Counted from the stretch's first letter, positions 33,532 through 42,995 are shown. The stretch is DNA of 64,000 bases from an uncultured Sunxiuqinia sp. (GCF_947495665.1 NZ_CANLZV010000018.1:16472-80471); one strand, 5' to 3'. Notes: generated from the letters alone by a model not told the origin. Made by a program: numbers and translations.

Positions 33532-35862
33532 CTATTTTTTTAAGGTTTCCGCATAGCCGGCGGGATATTCTTCATCGTAAAGTGCGCTGTATTTTTTGCA
33601 GAATTCTTCATAAATCTGTTGAGCTTGTCCGTGGTTTCCCTGGGCAGATAAGGCTTGCAAAATATACTTTAAGGCGTCCTCATGAAGCGGGTCAAACTGA
33701 AAAATGGTTTTGGCCGCCTGAACAGTCAAATCGGGTTGCTCTTCAATTAAGGGCAGTATTTCCTGAATGATTTTTATCGTCTCATCAGCCAGTTTGCTTT
33801 TGTGCGAGTCCAGCCACTCCTGTTCAATGTTCGGAAGAATATTTCCATTCCGGAGAATGTAGAGCAGCTGCTGAAGCAAGCCGGTATCGAAGGTCTTTTG
33901 CTGTAGTTGCTCTTGCAGCTGTTCGGTGATTTGCTTAAAATGGAAGTAATCCACTTTAAGTTTATCATCGACCTGAAGGTGCCAGCGTTTGTTTTTGTAT
34001 AAAATTTCAATGCCGTCAACCGGTTCCAGCAGCTTGCGCAGTTTCTTAATGTTTGCTCCCCGGTTTTCTTTGGCTTTATCTTTATTCATGCCGGGCCAAA
34101 AGGTGTCTGTGATCTTTTTAACACTGATGCCTTCGGGTGACTCCGGCATATTCAGAATGCAAAATGCCAGCAGCTGCCTGAGCAAGGGGGAGAAACGCTC
34201 GGTAATGTCTCCGGTGGGCTGGGTGCAAAACTGAAAGCTTCCGAAAAGCTGGATTTGGAAAGCTGGCAGTGCCGTTGCTTTTGCCTTGGGTTCCGGAGTA
34301 GACTTTACCCGTATTTTTTGCTTTTTCTCCTGTCTGAGCCAGAAAAGAACCAGTGCCAGCACAAGGAGCCCCAACAAGAGGAAATAGCCAATCGATGAAG
34401 AGGAGGAGACTTCCCTTTGAGTTCGGTAAATGCTCATGATTTCATCATCCGAAAGCCCGCGATCCCATATTTTCAATTCATCAATCGAACCATAAAATTG
34501 TTCGCCCCAAATGTTGTTGCCAATAATAACAGACTGCTCCGAAGCGACTATTTCCGAAGCATTCATGGTTGATTTCTTTTCACCGTTAATGTAAAACTCC
34601 ACGTTGGTACTGGGGTTGAAAACAACTGCAATGTGGTACCACCGGTTTAAGTCCAGCGGTTCATCCAGCAGGTGGTCTTTGATGGTGGGCGTAGTAAAAT
34701 CAGGAAACCCTCTGTTGAGCTTTAAGGAGAGAGAGGTTCCCAGTCCGATAATCCCCATGAATGGGCGCAAACTGTCGGGCTTTATCCAGGTGGAGATGCT
34801 TATGGGCGTGTCAAAATTCAGTTCATTGGCTTTGGCATAATCCACGAAGGAATTGTTTTTTGTTAGATGCAGGACGCGACCTCTCTCGGCATCTTTCTCA
34901 ATGGTCGCATTGTGCGAAATAATTCGATCCCAGTCCGGATCAATCTTATTCTTCACTTCCTTGTCAAAGGGGAAGTGCATGCTCAGTTGATCTTCGATGG
35001 AACTATTGTAAGCGATGAATTCCCGGGGGCTGTCACTTAGCCCGCTGTGATGAATAACTTCGCCGGGTGTAATCTTAAATCCGTTTTTATAGGGTGAAAA
35101 AATTTCCTGAGTTTTCAACAGGGGAGATGAAAACCTGGCAGGGGTGATCATGCCCGGTCGGTTTTTCCAGAATATCTCGCTTAGGTATTGGTCTTCGTGT
35201 CGGAAGATGGCCTTAAAACGTCGCTTCTTATTGAGCTTGCTACTAACCTGGGCGACAGCTTCCTGTTTTTCGGCCGGTGCCACGATTAGGTTAGGAACCT
35301 TTCCGGTGAGTTGCCACACGCGCAGGCATTCGTTGTATAAACTGTCGGTTGCCTCAGTTTGAAAGACAACTATTCGATTTAAGGGATCGTTGGAGAACCG
35401 ATCAGCGTAAGCAATATTCTCCTGAATTTGCGCCGGCGTGGTAAAGCTCAGGTCTTCGTTGAATAGTGCAATGATGTTTTTGTTGGTTTGACGCAACGAG
35501 TCGATGGCAGGCCAGTTGTCGCAGTTGTTGGGCATGAAGAGCTGCTTGCCCAGAATTGTTTGCAGGGCTGTTTGAAGCTCGCTTTGGTTGTAGGTGCCTG
35601 AAAATGCCAGGCAGATAACTTGATCATGCTTCGTTTTTCCAGGAAGTGTTTTTAAAAATTGCTCAATGTCGGCCGGTAGTTGTGTTTGCTTCAGTTCAAA
35701 AAGAAAAGCCTGTGAGCTGTTGCCGATTCTGGCTTGGTCTGCATGGTTGTAGGACGTACAAGGGAATGCAAAATCATCAACCAATAGCGGCATTCTTTGC
35801 GCTTTTACCGATAGCACAAAAAACAGACAGGCAATGAAAGACAAAAAAAGTGGTTTGTTCAC
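33532..35862 (-). CDS. Membrane-bound LamG / SARP-like transcriptional regulator
   Basis: A 776-residue single-pass protein. I start it at GTG 35862, which gives the signal peptide NKPLFLSFIACLFFVLSVKA; the longer frame begins at a TTG that overlaps the promoter box. Region 25-300 is an uncharacterised alpha/beta domain. About 340-480 is a LamG/concanavalin-like domain (PISISTWIKPDSLRPFMGII, RWYHIAVVFNP, GSIDELKIWDRGLSDDEI). TM about 489-505. The cytoplasmic part has a winged helix (about 535-630: LLRQLLAFCIL, GANIKKLRKLLEP) and a BTAD-like helical repeat (636-767), as in SARP regulators. It precedes GH109-like and GH20 genes, so it may sense glycans for them (inference). Confidence 0.78.
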   Translation of the reverse strand: MNKPLFLSFIACLFFVLSVKAQRMPLLVDDFAFPCTSYNHADQARIGNSSQAFLFELKQTQLPADIEQFLKTLPGKTKHDQVICLAFSGTYNQSELQTALQTILGKQLFMPNNCDNWPAIDSLRQTNKNIIALFNEDLSFTTPAQIQENIAYADRFSNDPLNRIVVFQTEATDSLYNECLRVWQLTGKVPNLIVAPAEKQEAVAQVSSKLNKKRRFKAIFRHEDQYLSEIFWKNRPGMITPARFSSPLLKTQEIFSPYKNGFKITPGEVIHHSGLSDSPREFIAYNSSIEDQLSMHFPFDKEVKNKIDPDWDRIISHNATIEKDAERGRVLHLTKNNSFVDYAKANELNFDTPISISTWIKPDSLRPFMGIIGLGTSLSLKLNRGFPDFTTPTIKDHLLDEPLDLNRWYHIAVVFNPSTNVEFYINGEKKSTMNASEIVASEQSVIIGNNIWGEQFYGSIDELKIWDRGLSDDEIMSIYRTQREVSSSSSIGYFLLLGLLVLALVLFWLRQEKKQKIRVKSTPEPKAKATALPAFQIQLFGSFQFCTQPTGDITERFSPLLRQLLAFCILNMPESPEGISVKKITDTFWPGMNKDKAKENRGANIKKLRKLLEPVDGIEILYKNKRWHLQVDDKLKVDYFHFKQITEQLQEQLQQKTFDTGLLQQLLYILRNGNILPNIEQEWLDSHKSKLADETIKIIQEILPLIEEQPDLTVQAAKTIFQFDPLHEDALKYILQALSAQGNHGQAQQIYEEFCKKYSALYDEEYPAGYAETLKK

Positions 35863-35886
35863 GTTATTTCCCTTTTTGGCAAGACA

Positions 35887-35894
35887 CAAAGATA
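35887..35894 (-). promoter_or_regulatory. Putative promoter -7 box of the LamG/SARP gene
   Basis: On the minus strand TATCTTTG matches TAnnTTTG exactly. A start near 35880 gives an 18-nt leader to GTG 35862 and excludes the upstream TTG as start. The rest of 35895-36101 holds no gene. Confidence 0.5.
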
Positions 35895-36101
35895 AAATAA
35901 AGTCGGAGCGAATGGAGCGAATTTGACGATTTGCTGCCAGAGTTTATGAACAGGCTTGTAAGCAAGCCGGACAACACTGCCTGACATCTAATTTCATTGG
36001 TGGAGCCGGGAGAGGCAAAGGCAAAGGCACCACCCATATGCTTAGCTCTTTGTTCTATGTAATATCTATCGGATGTTTATCCGGACGGTATGGATGAAAA
36101 G

Positions 36102-36147
36102 AAGTCCGCTGGCTCTGAGGGGAATAAATCTATGAGCCAACGGACTT
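36102..36147 (-). terminator. Terminator after the TIM-barrel lipoprotein gene
   Basis: AAGTCCG-TGGCTC and GAGCCA-CGGACTT form a 13-bp stem with one mismatch and a large loop; a T-rich stretch follows on both strands. Confidence 0.7.
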
Positions 36148-36170
36148 TTGCTTTTTAGAAAGATGGAGGG

Positions 36171-37943
36171 CTACCAGTTGGTAAACCAGTATTGCAATAG
36201 CTTTTCAGCCGGCTTGTTTCTGACTGAAGCTGATTTTTGAAAGGCGGTTTCCATGTCACGTGGTGCATATTTCTCCAGTTGGTCATAATACATGTAGCCG
36301 TGCGACAGTATTCCTTTTACATTAGTGCTTGTTTCATTGACAGCTTCCATGATTCCCTGATAGATATCGGCCTGCTCATAATAATCCTTCTCAAAATTGT
36401 CGGCTTCGCGGCCTACCGCCAAAACCGGCTCCAGATGACCGTAGTGATTGGCTGCTCCATCAGCCGATGGTGCCCAGATCCATAAGATTATCGGCTTGTC
36501 AAAATCGGCATAGCGATTCAGTGTGGTGGCAACGGCCTCTTTGACTTGGCTGGGAGTTGGGTTGACCGTCTCCGTATTGTTTGAAATAACCAGGCCAAAG
36601 GCATCAAATAGGTTTATGAAGGTTTTGGTGTATCCGGAATCTTCAAAGTATGCCACCTCGCGGCCTCCATGGTAGTTGGGGGCTTCAAATGGCCGGGCAG
36701 TACCAAAGTAGAGGATTTCGCCAGAAAAAACTGCGCGCAGGTCAGCAATTAGCTTGGTCCACAATTCGTGATAGCGGGCTTCGGAAGAGAAAAGTGCGGG
36801 CGATGTGGCATAATTTAGGCCGTGCCCTAAGGAAATGTAAGGAACGTTGTTGGTTTGTGCTACGGCAGCATAATCGGTTAACACCCGGGTGTATTCGGAG
36901 AACCAGTCGTTCCAGAATTCATCGCTTAGTGTCGTCCCTGAGAAAACCAGCTCATTAAATGACTTCCCGTCCAGCTGTTCTTCGTCCTGCGGCCATACCC
37001 CAAACCAATAAATTAAGTCCAGACCTTGCGCGTTGGCTTTTTCGGTGAGGTTGGTATATTGGGAGTAGCTAAGCATGTCCCAGGAATGTGTGGTGGCAGC
37101 CTGCGTACTCATTTTCACGGAGTCGGTACCAACAACGGTTACAAATACCGGATCGAAAACGGTTGCCGCATTGACCTTCATGCTGTTCAAGCGGGCAAAG
37201 GTGCTTTCAAAGGCATCGGGGTAGAGGTCTTCTCCCATCCAAGGACCCGCGTCAAACAAGCTGATTCCTTTGATAAAATCGTCCGGTTTGGGGTTTACGT
37301 TTTGAGGCGTTGGATAGGCATAAAGGGGAATCGTGAGTTCGGCATCGTCCATCAGGTCGAATCCATAGCTAAAAGGGATGTAGCCTGAACCCACTTCGCT
37401 GGTGATGGTGCATACGGGCCCCAGTGTTTGGTAATTGCTGAATTGATAGGCTCCTTGCTCGTTGGTTTGAACAGTGGTGTTCTCTAAAGCGATAGTCATG
37501 TTGCTCAAGGCTTCCTGGGTGAGCCGGTTCTTTAAGGTACCGCTAACCGATACATTTAGCTTGGGCTCGGCCAGTTTCACCCGCACCTGCTCCAAGGCTG
37601 TTTGGTTGTCCTGGTCCACAGCTTCGGCCCGGATGATGTGTTCACCCAAAGCTTCTTCCGAAGTATCCCATTGGTAGGAATAGGGCGGATTTTCCAGATA
37701 GGCTACTTCTAAGTTGTTAATGTAGAAACGGACAAAGCGAACGCCTTCGTCATCTGTGGCCGTAGCGCTGATGGTAATGACCTCGCCAAGAGCTTTCTCG
37801 GACTGGTCAACGGGAGAAGTGATGGTAACTTCAGGAGGAGTCGGTTCTTTTTCGGGTTTCTTCTCATCTTCTTTGCAGGTCCATAGGAAGCCGGCCAGCA
37901 GGAGAAGAACTAAAAGTTTAAGGCTTCGGTTTTGAATTAACAT
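36171..37943 (-). CDS. Surface lipoprotein: Ig-like domain, regulatory-like domain and TIM-barrel glycosidase-like domain
   Basis: A 590-residue lipoprotein: signal LLVLLLLAGFLWTC gives lipidation near Cys23, then an acidic linker. An Ig-like domain covers about 38-130 (VTITSPVDQSEKALGEVITI, FVRFYINNLEVAYLENPPYSYQWDTS), the type found in surface glycoside hydrolases. A carboxypeptidase-regulatory-like fold follows at about 133-215 (VSGTLKNRLTQEALSNMTIAL). The remainder (from FIKGISLFDAGPWMGEDLYP) looks like a TIM barrel related to GH113-type enzymes: YWFGVWPQDE, YISLGHGLNY, IILWIWAPSADGA. I cannot name the catalytic residues, so the activity is open. Monocistronic. Confidence 0.7.
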   Translation of the reverse strand: MLIQNRSLKLLVLLLLAGFLWTCKEDEKKPEKEPTPPEVTITSPVDQSEKALGEVITISATATDDEGVRFVRFYINNLEVAYLENPPYSYQWDTSEEALGEHIIRAEAVDQDNQTALEQVRVKLAEPKLNVSVSGTLKNRLTQEALSNMTIALENTTVQTNEQGAYQFSNYQTLGPVCTITSEVGSGYIPFSYGFDLMDDAELTIPLYAYPTPQNVNPKPDDFIKGISLFDAGPWMGEDLYPDAFESTFARLNSMKVNAATVFDPVFVTVVGTDSVKMSTQAATTHSWDMLSYSQYTNLTEKANAQGLDLIYWFGVWPQDEEQLDGKSFNELVFSGTTLSDEFWNDWFSEYTRVLTDYAAVAQTNNVPYISLGHGLNYATSPALFSSEARYHELWTKLIADLRAVFSGEILYFGTARPFEAPNYHGGREVAYFEDSGYTKTFINLFDAFGLVISNNTETVNPTPSQVKEAVATTLNRYADFDKPIILWIWAPSADGAANHYGHLEPVLAVGREADNFEKDYYEQADIYQGIMEAVNETSTNVKGILSHGYMYYDQLEKYAPRDMETAFQKSASVRNKPAEKLLQYWFTNW

Positions 37944-38275
37944 AGGTGACGTTTTTGGTTTGTTATGGTTATTTATTTTCGTGACTGTTCTGTCAGTCTG
38001 ATCAAGCCTTTGCGGAATGGTTCGGACTGACTCACATGATCATGGGCTGAAGCATGTCTGCTCCTTTTCGCTTATTCATTCTGCTGACAGCTATTGCCTG
38101 GGGGTGGTGCTGGAACGACCAGAGAATATAACCTGTGATAAGCATTGGAGATTCGTGGCGCTTATCGCGTCGCTCTTTTCAAAGGGCTCTGTACGAGCAG
38201 GATGAGAATGAGATAAAAATAAATAAATATTTCAAATTAAGAAAAAAGAAAGATCATTTGTTCGTTTTCTGGTAA

Positions 38276-38303
38276 GGCAAAGGCAAAGGCAAAGGCAAAG
38301 GCA
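38276..38303. repeat. Hexanucleotide repeat (GGCAAA), about 4.7 units
   Basis: Perfect GGCAAA units; a shorter run of the same motif lies at 36014-36029. It is followed by a pyrimidine-rich low-complexity stretch to 38380. Region 37944-38477 is otherwise empty of genes. Confidence 0.8.
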
Positions 38304-38477
38304 CTCTGCTCTTCGCCCCATGCCCTTTGCGCTTCCCTCCAGGCCCTCTGCCCTTCGCTCACGTTTTTTGGCTCTTTATTCTTGGTTTTCCTTCTCGGGC
38401 TTCTTCTAGTTTATTTGTGCGAATGTGTTTAAACTGCGAAATTCTAGAAAAAAACTGCTTTTTGCTTACAAATTAAT

Positions 38478-38508
38478 TTTGTGTGTTGGGGATTAATTTT
38501 TACATTTG
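38478..38508 (+). promoter_or_regulatory. Promoter of the ilv operon
   Basis: TTTG (38478-38481) and TACATTTG (38501-38508) are exact Bacteroidota -33 and -7 boxes with a 19-bp spacer. Transcription would start near 38515, 14 nt before the first leader peptide. Confidence 0.75.
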
Positions 38509-38528
38509 CTCCATCAACAATTAAAAAA

Positions 38529-38594
38529 ATGAAAATTCCGGCTATCATACTTAACGTCATTATTCTTCTCGTGGTCATTTCGCAAGCGAAGTGA
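38529..38594 (+). CDS. ilv operon leader peptide 1
   Basis: A 21-codon ORF: MKIPAIILNVIILLVVIS and three further residues. Twelve of the 21 residues are Ile, Leu or Val. It is translated toward the first attenuator. The TGA stop and following GGATG (38592-38599) can pair with CATTCTCA (38624-38631), one G-U pair, which destroys the terminator; a ribosome at the stop would cover this strand, and a ribosome stalled at the Ile/Leu/Val codons would leave it free. This is the classical amino-acid attenuation logic. Confidence 0.85.
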   Translation: MKIPAIILNVIILLVVISQAK

Positions 38595-38620
38595 GGATGT
38601 CGTACGTTGGTATAACCGAT

Positions 38621-38651
38621 AGCCATTCTCAATAGGGGGAATGGCTTTTTT
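38621..38651 (+). terminator. Attenuator terminator 1 of the ilv operon
   Basis: AGCCATTC (38621-38628) pairs with GAATGGCT (38639-38646), followed by six T. It competes with the antiterminator TGAGGATG (38592-38599) for 38624-38631. Confidence 0.88.
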
Positions 38652-38672
38652 CATTTATTAGGACTTATAGTT

Positions 38673-38732
38673 ATGAGACATTTTACAGCAATTTACCTGG
38701 TCATTCTACTCGTCATTCTAGTATTTCACTAA
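38673..38732 (+). CDS. ilv operon leader peptide 2
   Basis: A 19-codon ORF starting MRHFTAIYLVILL with ten Ile/Leu/Val residues, eight of them consecutive or nearly so (LVILLVILV). The sequence from its stop codon, AGAAAGGC (38732-38739), is a perfect complement of GCCTTTCT (38770-38777), the left arm of the second terminator, so the same stall-or-terminate logic applies as in leader 1. No second promoter is evident between the leaders, which suggests both act in series on one transcript. Confidence 0.87.
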   Translation: MRHFTAIYLVILLVILVFH

Positions 38733-38767
38733 GAAAGGCCTGGGATTGTTGAACAAATAAAATTCGA

Positions 38768-38798
38768 AAGCCTTTCTCTATAGGAGAAGGGCTTTTTT
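38768..38798 (+). terminator. Attenuator terminator 2 of the ilv operon
   Basis: AAGCCTTTCTC (38768-38778) pairs with GAGAAGGGCTT (38784-38794) with one G-U pair, then a T tract to 38798. The antiterminator partner is 38732-38739. ilvD starts 23 bp later. Confidence 0.88.
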
Positions 38799-38820
38799 AA
38801 AAATATAAAAGAGGATTGAA

Positions 38821-40650
38821 ATGCAGAAAAAGTTAAGATCAGCCACAACTACCGAAGGACGGAAAATGGCCGGGGCCCGAAGTCTTTGGAGGGCCAATGG
38901 AGTGAAAGAGGAACAATTTGGCAAACCGATGATTGCCATTGTCAATTCCTTCACCCAGTTTGTGCCGGGGCATGTGCATTTGCATCACATCGGTCAGGAA
39001 ATAAAAGCACTGATTGAAAAACGAGGATGTTTTGCCGCCGAATTCAACACCATTGCCATTGACGATGGCATTGCGATGGGGCACGATGGCATGCTTTACT
39101 CCTTACCCTCGCGCGATGTGATTGCCGATAGTGTGGAATACATGTGCAACGGGCACAAGGTAGATGCGATGGTTTGCATTTCAAACTGCGATAAGATTAC
39201 TCCTGGTATGATGATGGCTGCGATGCGTTTGAACATCCCGGCCATTTTTGTTTCCGGGGGGCCGATGGAAGCCGGTAAAATTGACGATAAAGCTTATGAC
39301 CTGGTGGATGCCATGGTGATGGCTGCCGACGACTCGGTTTCTGATGAAACCATATTGCGCGTGGAGCAGGAAGCATGTCCTACCTGTGGCTCGTGCTCGG
39401 GCATGTTTACGGCCAATTCGATGAACTGCCTGGCGGAAGCACTGGGACTGGCTTTGCCCGGTAACGGAACCATTGTGGCTACGCATGCCAACCGTAAAAA
39501 ACTGTTTGCTGAGGCGGCCGACCGCATTGTTGACATTACTTACGATCATTATCAGAATGGCAATGAAAAAGTAACGCCGCGTGGAATTGCCACCCGGGCT
39601 GTGTTTGAAAATGCCATGAAACTGGATATTGCCATGGGCGGATCAACCAACACGGTGCTGCACATTTTGGCCATCGCGCAGGAGGCCGGGGTTGATTTTA
39701 CGATGGAAGATATTGACCAGCTTTCGCGCAATACGCCTAACCTGTGTAAGGTGGCACCCAATTCGGACTATCATATTGAAGATGTGAACCGCGCAGGAGG
39801 AATTCTGGGCATTTTGGCCGAAATGAACCGGGGTGGCTTGCTGGACACCTCCGTTTCGCGGGTGGACGGGTATACCCTGGCCGAAGCCATTGAGCAGTTT
39901 GATATCACGAAGGAAGGGGTATCGGAAGTGGCTGTTCAAAAATACAAATCGGCACCGGCGGGTGTGCGCAATAATGTGATGGGCTCGCAGGAAAGTTATT
40001 ACAAAGAGCTGGATGCGGATCGTGCCGAAGGATGTATCCGGGATATGGAGCACGCTTACAGTAAAGATGGCGGGCTGGCGGTATTGTTCGGAAACATTGC
40101 CCGCAACGGATGTATCATCAAAACAGCCGGGGTTGACCCTTCGGTGTACACCTTTAAAGGAACTGCCCGGGTGTTTCACTCGCAGGACACAGCAGTCAAT
40201 GGAATTTTAGGCGATGCTGTACAGGCCGGCGATGTGGTGGTTATCCGCTACGAAGGACCGAAAGGCGGGCCAGGCATGCAGGAAATGCTTTACCCCACGT
40301 CTTATATCAAATCCATGAAACTGGATAAGGCTTGCGCCTTGATCACCGATGGACGTTTTTCAGGCGGTACTTCGGGCTTGTCTATCGGACACGTATCGCC
40401 CGAGGCGGCTGCAGGTGGGGAAATTGCGCTGATTGAGGATGGTGATTTGATTGAAATCAGCATTCCCGAACGAAAAATCAATCTGCTGATTTCGGATGAA
40501 GAAATGGCGAAACGAAAAGCAGCCGAAGAAGCCAAAGGCAAAGACGCTTACACACCAGTAGGACGTAACCGGGTGGTGAGCAAAGCGCTGAAAGCATATG
40601 CCAGCCTTGTTTCATCAGCCGATAAAGGTGCAATTCGATTAATTGATTAG
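38821..40650 (+). CDS. ilvD: Dihydroxy-acid dehydratase
   Basis: Iron-sulphur enzyme that dehydrates dihydroxy-isovalerate and -methylvalerate to the keto acids of valine and isoleucine. The 609 residues contain the conserved [19 protein letters not shown] segment with a cluster Cys, [14 protein letters not shown], and [19 protein letters not shown] with further cluster cysteines, plus [12 protein letters not shown] and [22 protein letters not shown] at the C-terminal end. Pattern fits the typical bacterial IlvD. First structural gene of ilvD-ilvB-ilvN-ilvC, directly downstream of two serial attenuators. Confidence 0.97.
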   Translation: MQKKLRSATTTEGRKMAGARSLWRANGVKEEQFGKPMIAIVNSFTQFVPGHVHLHHIGQEIKALIEKRGCFAAEFNTIAIDDGIAMGHDGMLYSLPSRDVIADSVEYMCNGHKVDAMVCISNCDKITPGMMMAAMRLNIPAIFVSGGPMEAGKIDDKAYDLVDAMVMAADDSVSDETILRVEQEACPTCGSCSGMFTANSMNCLAEALGLALPGNGTIVATHANRKKLFAEAADRIVDITYDHYQNGNEKVTPRGIATRAVFENAMKLDIAMGGSTNTVLHILAIAQEAGVDFTMEDIDQLSRNTPNLCKVAPNSDYHIEDVNRAGGILGILAEMNRGGLLDTSVSRVDGYTLAEAIEQFDITKEGVSEVAVQKYKSAPAGVRNNVMGSQESYYKELDADRAEGCIRDMEHAYSKDGGLAVLFGNIARNGCIIKTAGVDPSVYTFKGTARVFHSQDTAVNGILGDAVQAGDVVVIRYEGPKGGPGMQEMLYPTSYIKSMKLDKACALITDGRFSGGTSGLSIGHVSPEAAAGGEIALIEDGDLIEISIPERKINLLISDEEMAKRKAAEEAKGKDAYTPVGRNRVVSKALKAYASLVSSADKGAIRLID

Positions 40651-40672
40651 TAACTAATAAAAACTCATTCAT

Positions 40673-42370
40673 ATGGCTACAAAGAGAATTACAGGTTCGC
40701 AAGCCGTTATTCTGTCACTTTTGGAAGAAGGCGTTGATACCATTTTTGGCTATCCGGGCGGGGCTATCATGCCCATTTATGATGCTTTGTATGATTTTGA
40801 CAAACAAGTTTCTCATATCCTGACCCGCCATGAGCAGGGGGCAGTACATGCGGCTGAAGGTTATGCTAAAGTGACCGGAAAAGCAGGCGTTTGCTTTGCC
40901 ACTTCAGGTCCTGGTGCAACGAATTTGATTACCGGGATTGCTGATGCCATGATTGATTCCATTCCGCTGGTTTGCATTACCGGCCAGGTGGCTTCTCCTT
41001 TGTTGGGAACCGATGCTTTCCAGGAGTCGGATGTGGTCGGTATTTCCATGCCAATTACCAAGTGGAACTACCAGGTCACGAAGGCCGAGGAAATTCCGGA
41101 AGCCATTGCCCGGGCCTTCTTCATTGCCCAGTCCGGAAGACCTGGTCCTGTGTTGTTGGATATTGCCAAGGATGCTCAATTCCAGGAAATTGATTTTAGC
41201 TATAAGAAGTGTACCAAAATACGATCCTATATTTCCAAGCGTGCTGTTGACCCATTTAAGGTGAAAGCAGCGGCGTGGTTGATCGATCAGGCCAAAAAAC
41301 CTTTGTTGCTGTTTGGGCAGGGGGTAATTATTGCCCAGGCCGAAGCGGAGTTGAAGGCTTTTGTAGAGAAAACAGGAATCCCGGCTGCCTGGACCTTGTT
41401 GGGACTGTCGGCCTTACCGAGTGATCATCCCTTAAATGTAGGGATGCTGGGGATGCACGGCAACTATGGGCCAAACATAAAAACCAATGAGGCCGACCTG
41501 ATTATTGCGGTGGGGATGCGCTTTGACGACCGGGTAACCGGCAAGGTAAGCGCTTATGCCAAAAACGCGAAGATTATCCACCTGGAAGTTGATCCGGCGG
41601 AAATCGACAAAATCATCAAAACCGATGTGGCGGTGTTGGGAAGTGCTAAGGAATCGCTGGCTATGTTGACCAACAATGTGAAGGAAAACAAACATGAGGC
41701 TTGGCTTCAGGAATTCCGCGACTGCGATAAAGTTGAACGTGAAAAAGTAATTGATAAAGATATTTACCCAAACAAGGAAGGCTTAACCATGGGAGAAGTG
41801 GTGCGCATCACTTCTGAAAAAACGAACCACAATGCGGTGCTGGTGACCGATGTGGGGCAACAGCAAATGATTGCCTCCCGCTACTTTAAGTTTTCCCAGT
41901 CGAAAAGCAATGTAACTTCCGGAGGTTTGGGGACGATGGGCTACGGAATTCCTGCAGCTGTAGGGGCCCAGTTGGGTGCCAAGGACCGCACGGTATGCTG
42001 CTTTGTGGGCGATGGAGGTTTCCAGATGACCTTGCAGGAGCTGGGAACAATCGTACAAAATAAGCTGCCGGTAAAAATAATCTTGCTGAATAACAATTTT
42101 CTGGGAATGGTGCGCCAATGGCAGCAGTTGTTCTTTGAAAAACGTTATTCGTTTACTGAGCTCCAAAACCCGGATTTCATCACCATTGCCAAAGGTTTTG
42201 GCATGGCCGGTCATAAAGTAACCCAACGCGAAGACCTGGAAGAAGGCGTTCAGCGCATGGTTGACCACGATGGTCCGTATTTGCTGGAAGTTGTTGTTGA
42301 AAAAGAAGATAATGTATTTCCTATGGTTCCTTCAGGAGCTTCCGTTTCTGACATTATCCTTGAAGCATAA
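40673..42370 (+). CDS. ilvB: Acetolactate synthase large (catalytic) subunit
   Basis: ThDP-, FAD- and Mg-dependent enzyme condensing two pyruvates, or pyruvate and 2-oxobutyrate. At 565 residues it has the usual three domains: N-terminal ThDP-PYR (GVDTIFGYPGGAIMPIYDAL with the catalytic Glu in ILTRHEQGAVHAAEGYAK), central FAD domain (KPLLLFGQGVIIAQ) and C-terminal ThDP-PP (GDGGFQMTLQELGTI with NNNFLGMVRQWQ). It begins 22 bp after ilvD and is followed 17 bp later by the regulatory subunit gene, as is standard. Confidence 0.96.
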   Translation: MATKRITGSQAVILSLLEEGVDTIFGYPGGAIMPIYDALYDFDKQVSHILTRHEQGAVHAAEGYAKVTGKAGVCFATSGPGATNLITGIADAMIDSIPLVCITGQVASPLLGTDAFQESDVVGISMPITKWNYQVTKAEEIPEAIARAFFIAQSGRPGPVLLDIAKDAQFQEIDFSYKKCTKIRSYISKRAVDPFKVKAAAWLIDQAKKPLLLFGQGVIIAQAEAELKAFVEKTGIPAAWTLLGLSALPSDHPLNVGMLGMHGNYGPNIKTNEADLIIAVGMRFDDRVTGKVSAYAKNAKIIHLEVDPAEIDKIIKTDVAVLGSAKESLAMLTNNVKENKHEAWLQEFRDCDKVEREKVIDKDIYPNKEGLTMGEVVRITSEKTNHNAVLVTDVGQQQMIASRYFKFSQSKSNVTSGGLGTMGYGIPAAVGAQLGAKDRTVCCFVGDGGFQMTLQELGTIVQNKLPVKIILLNNNFLGMVRQWQQLFFEKRYSFTELQNPDFITIAKGFGMAGHKVTQREDLEEGVQRMVDHDGPYLLEVVVEKEDNVFPMVPSGASVSDIILEA

Positions 42371-42387
42371 CCTAAAAAATTGAAACA

Positions 42388-42930
42388 ATGAAACAGGAAT
42401 TTATCATTAGTATATATTCAGAAAACCACATTGGTTTGTTAAACCGGATTACCATCAATTTTACCAAGCGTAAGATGAACATCGAGAGTTTAACCGTTTC
42501 TGAATCCGCGATCAAGGGAATTTCAAAGTTTACCATCGTTGTAAAAGAAGAGGAAGACCGGGTCAAAAAAGTGGTTGGGCAGTTGGAAAAAGTGGTTGAA
42601 GTGTTGAAAGCTTTCTACCACACCAATGATGAAATGGTTTTTCAGGAGCTAGCGCTTTACAAAGTACAAACGGATACGCTTTACGACAGCGACCAGGTAG
42701 AACGCATTGTTCGTAAATCGGGTGCCCGTATTTTGGAAATTACCCGTGAATATACTGTTATCGAAAAAACAGGACACAAAGAAGAAACCCAGGAGCTGTT
42801 TGAAGCGTTGAACCAGTTTGGCGTACTTCAGTTTATTCGCTCAGGCCGGATTGCCATTACACGCGACCCGATTGAGCGGCTTTCTGAGTTCTTGCGCGAA
42901 CGGGACACCTTGCTGAGTCAGGTTGACTAG
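42388..42930 (+). CDS. ilvN: Acetolactate synthase small (regulatory) subunit
   Basis: Regulatory subunit of 180 residues. An N-terminal ACT domain is visible (EFIISIYSENHIGLLNRIT ... RKMNIESLTVS, residues 3-50), which binds valine to give feedback inhibition. The second half (about 80-165) is the conserved ALS_ss_C-type domain (ELALYKVQTD ... EITREYTVIEKTGHKEET ... LQFIRSGRIAITRD). Length is slightly above the E. coli IlvH subunit. It stimulates the large subunit and makes it valine-sensitive. Intergenic gaps with neighbours are short (17 and 65 bp). Symbol by position in the operon; ilvH would also be acceptable. Confidence 0.94.
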   Translation: MKQEFIISIYSENHIGLLNRITINFTKRKMNIESLTVSESAIKGISKFTIVVKEEEDRVKKVVGQLEKVVEVLKAFYHTNDEMVFQELALYKVQTDTLYDSDQVERIVRKSGARILEITREYTVIEKTGHKEETQELFEALNQFGVLQFIRSGRIAITRDPIERLSEFLRERDTLLSQVD

Positions 42931-42995
42931 CCGGTGAAACATTGAAAAAGAATATTGTAGATTAGTTGAAAATAGATTTAAAAAGTAAAATAGAA

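Noticed and set aside
36014..38303. GGCAAA hexanucleotide repeats on both sides of the TIM-barrel lipoprotein
   Set aside because: The left run has fewer than three units and the right run under five; the low-complexity text is common and no flanking function is evident, so I did not treat them as a mobile-element signature.
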